DNA from: Citreicoccus inhibens
GTDB taxonomy: Bacteria > Myxococcota > Myxococcia > Myxococcales > Myxococcaceae
Direction of reading: 5' to 3'
DNA: 64,000 bases
NCBI RefSeq assembly: GCF_019039035.1
Contig: NZ_JAHNZT010000004.1
Location: 186,001-250,000, forward strand
Both the position numbers and the translations under genes were made by a program. The stretch's first letter is position 1; each line of letters starts with the position of its first letter. Of this stretch, positions 56,979-64,000 are shown piece after piece. Below the pieces are notes generated by a model. The model was not told the origin of the DNA and made no database searches. It worked only from the letters and a program-made list of their open reading frames with translations.

Positions 56979-56997
56979 CGTCCGCGCGCGAACGGGC

Positions 56998-58401
<1,404 letters not shown>

Positions 58402-58467
58402 GGCGCAGGCGTATTTCACGCATCGCGCCATGACAAGCCCGAGGGTGACGGGGCCAGGGTGGCCTGA

Positions 58468-59061
58468 CTACCTGGCGCCGCTCGACCGCTGCGACCGGCA
58501 CCACGCGCTCGCGCCGAGGGCGGTGCGCTCCAGCAGCTTCCGCAGCCGGGCCACGGGCTCGGGGGGCGCGGGGGCCTTATCGTCCCAGACGAACTCCACC
58601 TCCACGGTCCGCATCCCCGCCGTCACGGTGAAGTCCTCCTGGAGGCGGTACTCCGGGGTGTTCACCCGGACCTTGGGCAGGCAGGGCCAGGTGCGCGCGG
58701 AGGCCTTGCCCCGGGAGTAGCGCAGCGGCCCCTCGGGAAGCTGGGGGAGGAGCGCGGCGATGGCCGCGGCCCGCGCCGGGTCGTCGTCCAGTCGGACGGC
58801 CTCTGGCGCGTGGAAGTTGTGGTTCTTCACCGACACGTCCTTGATGGAGCTGGAGTCGGGGTCGGACGCGACGACGAGCGTGACGTGGTCCTCACTCACG
58901 CCCGAGGAGGACTCACGGACGAGGGACGTACGATACTCCACCGCCCAGAGCAGCTCCGGCGCGGGCTCCGCGTGGGCCGGACTGCCCAGCAGCAAGCCGG
59001 ACACGAGCAGCGGGGCCCACTGCGACAACGACTTCACCCAGACCCTGATTCGTCCTCGCAT
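58468..59061 (-). CDS. Exported protein of unknown function
   Basis: The product has 197 residues. A Sec signal peptide (WAPLLVSGLLLGSPAHA, about 15-31) is followed by a beta-rich domain with two Cys (TWPCLPK and SAWCRSQ) that could pair. The N-terminal mature part LLWAVEYRTSLVRESSSGVS is not a motif I recognise. It starts 10 bp after the DUF4255-like gene in the same direction, so the two are probably cotranscribed. Confidence 0.72.
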   Translation of the reverse strand: MRGRIRVWVKSLSQWAPLLVSGLLLGSPAHAEPAPELLWAVEYRTSLVRESSSGVSEDHVTLVVASDPDSSSIKDVSVKNHNFHAPEAVRLDDDPARAAAIAALLPQLPEGPLRYSRGKASARTWPCLPKVRVNTPEYRLQEDFTVTAGMRTVEVEFVWDDKAPAPPEPVARLRKLLERTALGASAWCRSQRSSGAR

Positions 59062-59071
59062 CCGGAGCGTC

Positions 59072-59767
59072 TTAGCACCCGGGCCCGTCCTCCTTCATCG
59101 GGACGCGGATGAGCAGCGGCTGCGTGCCCGTGGCCAGCGCCTCCTCGCCCACTGCGAGCAGCTCTCCTCGAGCCCGCACCTCCAGCCGCCCGAGCGCCGC
59201 GGCTGGGGGCACTTGAGGAAAGCGGAAGCAGCCCCGCGCGTCCGTTCGCGTGCTCAAGCGCAGCGTGGGCAGCTCCACCAGGGCGCCGGGAATGGGCTCG
59301 TCCCCAGGCCCCACCACGCGGCCTTGGAACGTCTCGTCCGGCGCGGAGGCCACGACCACGGGGAAGCCCGCCCGGCGAGGGGCCGTCTCCTGCCGCTCCT
59401 TGCGCACCGGAATGCGCAGGCGGAATCCCGGGCGCGGCGGCACGCGCAGCCCAGCCCACACCGCCGCGGCCACGGGCGCCAGGTCCACCTCGAACTCCGA
59501 CTCCTGCATGGCCGCGAACACCAGCTCACCGAGCAGCCGATGCGCGGCTTCAGGTGAGGCCGCGCCCGCGGTCACCAGGTAGCAGACCGAGAACTGCAGC
59601 GGCGCACGCCGGCCCGTGCGAGCCGCCGGCGCGGGCGCCAGCTCCAGCAGATACAGGCAGACGCCGCGCTCCAAGGCCTCGCGGTCCGGCACGCCCAGAT
59701 GCACGGGGGCATCCAAGGCAATGCGGCCCACCCACGCCTTCAAGCGTTGATCGACCTCGTCGATCAT
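59072..59767 (-). CDS. DUF4255/Pvc16-like protein with a carboxypeptidase-regulatory-like domain
   Basis: The product has 231 residues. The first 130 residues (MIDEVDQRLKAWVG, VCLYLLELAPA, LQFSVCYLVTAGAASPEAAH) follow the pattern of the DUF4255/Pvc16 N-terminal domain, a cap component of extracellular contractile injection systems. From about 150 on comes an Ig-like CarboxypepD_reg-type fold (FQGRVVGPGDEPIPGALVEL, TRTDARGCFRFPQVPP). No sheath, tube or baseplate gene lies in the window, so it is an orphan. The ATG at 59767 has GAGGG five bases upstream. The assignment is by eye and moderate. Confidence 0.6.
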   Translation of the reverse strand: MIDEVDQRLKAWVGRIALDAPVHLGVPDREALERGVCLYLLELAPAPAARTGRRAPLQFSVCYLVTAGAASPEAAHRLLGELVFAAMQESEFEVDLAPVAAAVWAGLRVPPRPGFRLRIPVRKERQETAPRRAGFPVVVASAPDETFQGRVVGPGDEPIPGALVELPTLRLSTRTDARGCFRFPQVPPAAALGRLEVRARGELLAVGEEALATGTQPLLIRVPMKEDGPGC

Positions 59768-59913
59768 CCAGTCCCTCGCATCCCGGGCCGCCTCTCCGGA
59801 GCGCCCCGTGCCGCCCACGTCACTTCTTCACCAGCAACGCACCTTCGCATCCCCTCCCGCCCACGCCCATGGCCCTCCAGGATTATCATGGAGTTCTAGC
59901 TAAGACAGTTGTG

Positions 59914-59964
59914 CGGGTTTCCACAGGCCCAGGTGGGAGACCGAACACCCACCTGGGAAACCCG
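59914..59964. promoter_or_regulatory. Long bulged hairpin upstream of the outer-membrane-type gene
   Basis: CCCAGGTGGG (59928-59937) pairs with CCCACCTGGG (59948-59957) around a 10-base loop. The stem is extended by CGGGTTT (59914-59920) with AAACCCG (59958-59964), leaving a 7-base bulge on one side. It lies between divergent genes, 75 bases before the outer-membrane-type start, and may be a leader structure, small RNA or terminator. Confidence 0.55.
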
Positions 59965-60038
59965 TGGGCGTCGCTTCTCTTTCACCGGGCCTTCCGCGAA
60001 TGATGCCCCCTGGGCCGGAAACCAGTGGAACGACATCC

Positions 60039-60671
60039 ATGATGATGATGGGCATACCTCCAGAAAGACGACGCAGTCCCCTTCGACTCGCGCGGCCGGT
60101 GGCGGTGCTGTTGGGCGTGTTGACATTGGGCCTGAGTGCACAGGCCCAGGCCCAGGAGGGCGGGGGCGGGCAGTACAAGCTGGGTTTGCTGGTGGACGCG
60201 GGGGCGCCTCACGGGGTGGGCGTCTCGGCGGTGGTGAAGCCAACGCCGTGGCTGCGGTTGCAGGCGGGTCCCACGACGAACTCGCTCAGCTTCGGCCTGC
60301 GGGGCGGGGTGAGCGTGCTGCCCCTGCAGACCTTCATCTCGCCGTCCATCAACGCGGAGGCGGGGCACTACTTCGGCTCGGACTACAACGACGTCATCGA
60401 CTGGTTGGGCCGCACGCCCGGGCCAGCCACGGCGGGCATCCGAGACGTCGCCTATGACTACGTGGGCGGCAGCCTCGGCCTGGAAGTGGGCGCGGCCAAC
60501 CGCTTCAACTTCTTCCTGCACCTGGGCCTGAGCTACGTCGCGCTCAACGTGAAGGACCCCACGCCGCTCCTCCAGGACGCGACGAACGACGACAGCGTCA
60601 CGGCCGGACCGCTCCACGTGCGCGCCACCATTCCCTCGGTGAAGCTCGGCTTCATCTTCTACTTCTTCTGA
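60039..60671 (+). CDS. Outer-membrane beta-barrel-type protein, unknown
   Basis: The product has 210 residues. A signal peptide (VAVLLGVLTLGLSAQAQA, about 20-37) precedes a Gly-rich protein with alternating strand patterns (YKLGLLVDAG, SFGLRGGVSVLPLQ, GGSLGLEVGAANRFNFFLHL). It ends in VKLGFIFYFF, a C-terminal aromatic typical of barrels inserted by BamA. The start is uncertain because four ATG codons follow one another from 60039. A lipoprotein gene follows by 17 bp and may be its partner. No specific family is recognised. Confidence 0.72.
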   Translation: MMMMGIPPERRRSPLRLARPVAVLLGVLTLGLSAQAQAQEGGGGQYKLGLLVDAGAPHGVGVSAVVKPTPWLRLQAGPTTNSLSFGLRGGVSVLPLQTFISPSINAEAGHYFGSDYNDVIDWLGRTPGPATAGIRDVAYDYVGGSLGLEVGAANRFNFFLHLGLSYVALNVKDPTPLLQDATNDDSVTAGPLHVRATIPSVKLGFIFYFF

Positions 60672-60688
60672 GCCAGGAGCCTCCCGCC

Positions 60689-61234
60689 ATGCGCATTCCT
60701 TCCTATCGGGCGCTCCTGCTGTGCGCCGCGCCGTTGCTCGTCACGGGCTGCGACTCGCTCTTCACCCTCGAAGTCGAGGCCGAGGAGATCTGCAAGACCC
60801 AAGCGGACGTCTCGTTCCCCGCCGCGCCCTCGGGCACCGCGAGCGTCCAGCAGACCCTCTCCCTGCCCCTGGGAGACTTCGCCGAGCCGCTGCCCGAGGA
60901 CGTCGAGGTGACGTCCGCGCTGCGGCTCAAGACGTTCGAGGTCGACGCCAACACGGACCTGAGCGGCATCGAGCGCGCCACCGTGTCCTTGCGCAAGCCC
61001 GGCTCCGACGAGGTCATCCTCGTGGGCGAGTACCGCCGCTCCGGCACCGGCCCCGTGCGGCAGATCCGCCTGACGGGCGGCGGCGCGGTGGACGTGCTGG
61101 ACCTGGCCAAGCAGAGCAACCTCGACTTCGTCTTCGACGCGAAGGGCTCGCTGCCGTCCACCCAGTGGACCGCCAACATGAAGGTCTGCGCCGCCGTGAA
61201 GGCGCGGGCCAACTACTTCAACCTGCTGTTCTGA
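60689..61234 (+). CDS. Lipoprotein of unknown function
   Basis: The product has 181 residues. The signal peptide ends in the lipobox LVTGC (Cys21). A beta-rich domain follows with one further Cys pair (EEICKTQ and MKVCAAVKAR) and the repeated strand segment ATVSLRKPGSDEVILVGEY. AGGAG stands before the ATG at 60689. It follows the barrel-type gene by 17 bp in the same direction, so the two probably form an envelope operon. Confidence 0.78.
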   Translation: MRIPSYRALLLCAAPLLVTGCDSLFTLEVEAEEICKTQADVSFPAAPSGTASVQQTLSLPLGDFAEPLPEDVEVTSALRLKTFEVDANTDLSGIERATVSLRKPGSDEVILVGEYRRSGTGPVRQIRLTGGGAVDVLDLAKQSNLDFVFDAKGSLPSTQWTANMKVCAAVKARANYFNLLF

Positions 61235-61284
61235 CCGTTCGCGCGCCCGGCGCCTCGCTCGTTCGAGGCGCCGGGGCGGCGCGC

Positions 61285-61770
61285 TCAGGACGCCGCCGCC
61301 GCGGGCTGCACGCCGAGGAACTCGCGCCGCGTCCCCATCACATGGTCGAAGAACGGGTGCGTCACGCACCAGTTCGCGTTCTGGTCGCGGCCCATGTGGT
61401 GATCGTAGTGCCAGGGCAGGTGCGCGCGCGCCCACGCCGGGTCCAGGTGCGCGCGGCGGTGCACGCGGTAGTAGTTCGCGGCGCAGGCCCACACCGTGCC
61501 CACGAAGAAGGGCGCCACGGGGAACAGGGGCGCGTGGGCCAGGGCCAGCACCGCCAGGGCGAGCAGCTCCTTGGTCTGCGCGGACCACGTCCACAGCGAG
61601 CGCAGGTACTGGTCATCCAGCATGTCGTGGCGGCGCGACTTCTGGTGGTGCTCGTTCCAGTGGAAGCTCCAGATGCTGCCCTTGCGCCGCCCCAGCCCGT
61701 GGAGCACGTGCTTGTGCAGCACCCATTCCCCGAAATTGGAGTACGCCCAGCCCAGCGGGATGCCAATCAT
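61285..61770 (-). CDS. Fatty-acid/carotene hydroxylase-superfamily membrane protein
   Basis: The product has 161 residues. It carries the histidine boxes of the di-iron fatty-acid-hydroxylase/beta-carotene-hydroxylase superfamily: HKHVLHG, HWNEHHQKSRRH, HRRAH and HYDHHMG. Two to three membrane segments are present. It should hydroxylate a lipid or carotenoid substrate at the membrane. GGAGAAGG lies upstream of the ATG at 61770. It is divergent from a TetR regulator across 98 bp that hold a TGAC-N6-GTCA palindrome, which suggests repression by it. Confidence 0.85.
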   Translation of the reverse strand: MIGIPLGWAYSNFGEWVLHKHVLHGLGRRKGSIWSFHWNEHHQKSRRHDMLDDQYLRSLWTWSAQTKELLALAVLALAHAPLFPVAPFFVGTVWACAANYYRVHRRAHLDPAWARAHLPWHYDHHMGRDQNANWCVTHPFFDHVMGTRREFLGVQPAAAAS

Positions 61771-61816
61771 GGCCTTCTCCGGCGGGCCGCCCGGCCGACG
61801 GCCCAGCAATAAACAA

Positions 61817-61830
61817 TGACTATTTGGTCA
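61817..61830. promoter_or_regulatory. TetR operator candidate TGAC-N6-GTCA
   Basis: TGACtatttgGTCA lies within an unusually AT-rich stretch (61808-61843) between the divergent hydroxylase and TetR genes. Its opposite-strand reading, TGACCAAATAGTCA, has the shape of many TetR-family operators. Confidence 0.55.
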
Positions 61831-61868
61831 CTCTTTTTGTATCCCGTGACGCGCTGGAGTGCAAACCC

Positions 61869-62561
61869 ATGGCGACCCTGAAGCGGCCGGGCCCACGCGG
61901 CGGGCCCCGAGACGTCAACCGGAGGGAGCGGACCCGCGTGCTGGAGGACGCCGCGCTGCGGCTGTTCCTCGAGCGAGGCCTGGACGCGGTCACCATCGAC
62001 GACATCACCCAGGCGGCGGGGGTGGCCAAGGGGACGTTCTACCGCTACTTCGAGGACAAGGCCGCGCTGGTGGACGCGCTGCTGGCGCCGGTGCGCGAGG
62101 CCCTGCTGGAGGGGCTGGAGGTGTGCGGACGCGCGCTGGTGGCGGCACGGGACGTGGAGACCATGTTCGAGGCGTACCGGGCGATGGCGGCGGTCATCGC
62201 GGGCGCGCTCTTGCAATACCCGAGCGTGGTGCGGCTGTACCTCCAGGAGTGCCGAGGGCCGGCGGTGGGGGCGCGGCAGAAGGTGGTCGCGCTGGCGAGG
62301 CAGGTGGCGCACCACGCGGTGGACATCACCCAGAAGGCGCACACGCACGGGCTCCTGCGGCCCATCCGGCCGGCGGTGAGCGCGCTCGCGGTGGTGGGCG
62401 CGGTGGAGCGCCTGCTCCTGGCCGTGCTGAGCGAGGAGGACGCAGGGCTGGGCAATCCGCTGGAGATTCCGGACGCGCTCACCACGCTGGTGCTGGACGG
62501 GCTGCGGAGGCCGGGGGGGCCCGCGCGCCGGAAGTTGGACGGGGAGCCCAAGCGCCCGTAA
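61869..62561 (+). CDS. TetR-family transcriptional regulator
   Basis: The product has 230 residues. The N-terminal TetR helix-turn-helix (RVLEDAALRLFLERGLDAVT and ITQAAGVAKGTFYRYFEDKA, about 21-66) is followed by a helical ligand domain. The divergent fatty-acid-hydroxylase-type gene is the likely target and a lipid the likely ligand (inference). The ATG at 61869 begins MATLKRPG; a frame extending to 61824 would run through the operator. The lytic transglycosylase gene follows by 10 bp and may be cotranscribed. Confidence 0.88.
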   Translation: MATLKRPGPRGGPRDVNRRERTRVLEDAALRLFLERGLDAVTIDDITQAAGVAKGTFYRYFEDKAALVDALLAPVREALLEGLEVCGRALVAARDVETMFEAYRAMAAVIAGALLQYPSVVRLYLQECRGPAVGARQKVVALARQVAHHAVDITQKAHTHGLLRPIRPAVSALAVVGAVERLLLAVLSEEDAGLGNPLEIPDALTTLVLDGLRRPGGPARRKLDGEPKRP

Positions 62562-62571
62562 GGGTGGGCGC

Positions 62572-63480
62572 GTGGGACACAAGCGAGCCCGGGGCGGGTT
62601 CCAGATTCCAGGGTGGGCGTGGTGGCTGGTGCCGTGCGTGTTGGCCCCCGTGGTGGTGCTCAACCTGCTGGTGGCCTGGCTGGGTGACACGCGGGTGCCG
62701 CTCCTGTCCTTCGACTTCCTGGCGACGAAGGCGCGGGCGCTCGGGGCGTATGCGCAGCATCGTCCGTCATGCGTGCTGGATGAGCATCCGCCGCTGGAGC
62801 CGCTCGTGGTGGCCGCGGAGCGCCGGCACGGCATTCCGACCGGGCTGCTCCAAGCGCTCGTGCAGGTGGAGTCCGAGACGCACACGCATCGCATCTCCGC
62901 GGCGGGAGCGATGGGGCCGGGGCAGCTCATGCCGGACACAGCTCGGCACCTGCGGGTGGAGGACCCGTTCGACCCGGGTCCCGCCATCGAGGGCAGCGCG
63001 CGCTACCTGGCGGAGCAACTGCGTCGCTTCGACGACGTGCGGCTGGCGGTCGCGGCGTACAACGCAGGTCCGGGCGCGGTGAACGGACACGTGCCCCACA
63101 ACGGAGAGACCGAGTTCTACGTGGCGAAGGTGATGACCGCGTACGCGCACCTGCGTCCGCCCCCCGCGCCCGCGGCGAGGCCGCCCCTGCGAGTCGCGGA
63201 CAAGCGAGACGCGCCGAGCCCCGTCGCGAGGACAAAGCCCGAGCCCGCCCCGCGTCCGCAGCCCGTGGCCGAGCGCCCCGCCCGCCCCCCACCGCCACGA
63301 AACCAGAAGGTGGCGCAGCAGCCCTCACGCAAGGCGACGCCGTCGACAGCGCGGTCTCAGCACACGGTCCAGCGGGGCACACCTCGCCCCCCCGTTGCGC
63401 GTGAGCGCGTTCCGGCGAAGCCAGCGGTGCGGGACGACGCACCCAAGAAAGCCTCGGCGCACGCGACTCGCGGCGCCTGA
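62572..63480 (+). CDS. Membrane-anchored lytic transglycosylase (SLT domain)
   Basis: The product has 302 residues. One N-terminal membrane anchor (about 14-38) precedes an SLT/lysozyme-like domain (about 80-190). The catalytic Glu is in LVQVESETHTH, followed by AAGAMGPGQLMPDTA and the conserved AVAAYNAGPGAV. The last 110 residues are a Pro/Ala/Arg/Lys-rich tail that probably spans or binds the cell wall. It cleaves peptidoglycan glycan strands to 1,6-anhydro products. The start is GTG at 62572, 10 bp after the TetR gene. Confidence 0.92.
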   Translation: MGHKRARGGFQIPGWAWWLVPCVLAPVVVLNLLVAWLGDTRVPLLSFDFLATKARALGAYAQHRPSCVLDEHPPLEPLVVAAERRHGIPTGLLQALVQVESETHTHRISAAGAMGPGQLMPDTARHLRVEDPFDPGPAIEGSARYLAEQLRRFDDVRLAVAAYNAGPGAVNGHVPHNGETEFYVAKVMTAYAHLRPPPAPAARPPLRVADKRDAPSPVARTKPEPAPRPQPVAERPARPPPPRNQKVAQQPSRKATPSTARSQHTVQRGTPRPPVARERVPAKPAVRDDAPKKASAHATRGA

Positions 63481-63560
63481 CCGTCCGCGGTTCGCCGTGG
63501 GCTCACCCAACAGTTCTTCGAGACGTAGCGCCCCAGGGAGCCTCGTCACGCCAATGACAA

Positions 63561-64000
63561 TCACACCGCGGGCAGCCTGCGCATCCAGTCCGCGATTCCC
63601 TGACCGATGGCGTGCGGGTGGTCTTCCTGGATGAAGTGCAGCCCCCGCCCCAGGTCGATGACCTCCAGGTGCGGCAGGTGTTCGCGGCACCAGGCCACCA
63701 GCGGCGGTGGCACGAGCACGCCGGGCTCTACGGCGAACAGCAACTTGGGCAGCGGCGAGTGACAGAGGGCGTCTCGATATCGCTCCACAATCCTCGCCAC
63801 GTCCACGGGGTGTCCCGCGACGGGAATCTCGCGCGGCCAGGCCAGCGTCGGCTTGCGTGAGGTCCGGTCCGGGAACGGCGCCCGGTAGTGCGCCATCTCG
63901 GCCGGCGTCAGTCCTCTCACCACCGAGCCCGGTAGCACCTGCTCCACGAAGATGTTCTGGTCGAGCACGAGGTCCTCACCCACGCCCGGGTCTCGGAAGC
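63561..64000 (-). CDS. Haloalkane dehalogenase-family alpha/beta hydrolase (5' end cut off)
   Basis: The frame is open to the window end, so only the C-terminal about 146 residues are seen. The pieces FRDPGVG, LDQNIFVEQVLPGSVVRGL, PFPDRTSRKPTLAWPREIP, LLFAVEPGVLVPP and the catalytic-His segment GLHFIQEDHP match the C-terminal half of LinB/DhaA-type haloalkane dehalogenases. That family removes halide from haloalkanes using an Asp nucleophile, which lies outside this window. An ATG at 63983 exists but would start far inside the fold. Its real start is beyond base 64000. Confidence 0.85.
   Translation of the reverse strand, partial: FRDPGVGEDLVLDQNIFVEQVLPGSVVRGLTPAEMAHYRAPFPDRTSRKPTLAWPREIPVAGHPVDVARIVERYRDALCHSPLPKLLFAVEPGVLVPPPLVAWCREHLPHLEVIDLGRGLHFIQEDHPHAIGQGIADWMRRLPAV

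Overview
The window is high-GC (about 70%), densely packed bacterial DNA. Codons strongly prefer G or C in the third position, and GTG and TTG starts are common. It holds two membrane-anchored eukaryotic-type Ser/Thr kinases, two hybrid histidine kinases, an ECF sigma/anti-sigma pair, many predicted lipoproteins, HEAT- and TPR-rich proteins and several one-component regulators. Together these point to a myxobacterium (Myxococcota, suborder Cystobacterineae, Myxococcus/Corallococcus/Archangium type). I saw no tRNA, rRNA, CRISPR array, transposase or integrase.

Layout. 1-8.3 kb: the end of an upstream gene, an ECF sigma factor overlapping its DUF1109-type anti-sigma factor, a Bcp peroxiredoxin, a ClC channel with CBS domains, a giant HEAT-like protein and a small unknown gene. 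8.4-16.9 kb: an AraC regulator, an SMP-30-like lipoprotein, an exported peroxiredoxin, an SsnA-type amidohydrolase with altered metal ligands, a kinase-TPR protein, and an exported esterase coupled to a YdjC/ChbG-type deacetylase. 16.9-25.9 kb: a hybrid histidine kinase, queF, a second Ser/Thr kinase with a small membrane partner, a cardiolipin-synthase-like protein, a coiled-coil protein, Ppx/GppA and a zinc alcohol dehydrogenase. 25.9-36.6 kb: a degenerate SDR divergent from an XRE-cupin regulator, a hydrolase divergent from a WYL regulator (both gaps carry perfect 6-3-6 palindromes), a spermidine-synthase-like protein with a 2OG-Fe(II) oxygenase, DUF4230 and DUF1444-like proteins, a second hybrid kinase, DUF2270, isocitrate dehydrogenase and an SUI1 protein. 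36.6-45.1 kb: a VKOR-DsbA fusion with a cupin, YgfZ, lipoproteins, a chromate transporter and an FAD monooxygenase divergent from a TetR regulator.

The main accessory region is 45.1-48.3 kb, which is visibly richer in A and T. A transglutaminase-like exported protein is translationally coupled to a short protein in which a Sec signal peptide is fused directly to the last fragment of an RHS core and a C-terminal EndoU/CdiA-CT-like nuclease toxin. A probable CdiI-like immunity gene follows 8 bp downstream. The RHS shell that normally encloses such toxins is absent.

48.7-64 kb returns to ordinary content: an SRPBCC protein, tyrosine/homogentisate catabolism (maiA and a fumarylacetoacetase), an exported glutaminase, an S9 peptidase, SerA, an FAD-linked oxidase, an orphan DUF4255/Pvc16-like protein, an outer-membrane-type protein with its lipoprotein, a fatty-acid-hydroxylase-family protein divergent from TetR, a lytic transglycosylase and the C-terminal part of a haloalkane dehalogenase cut by the window end.
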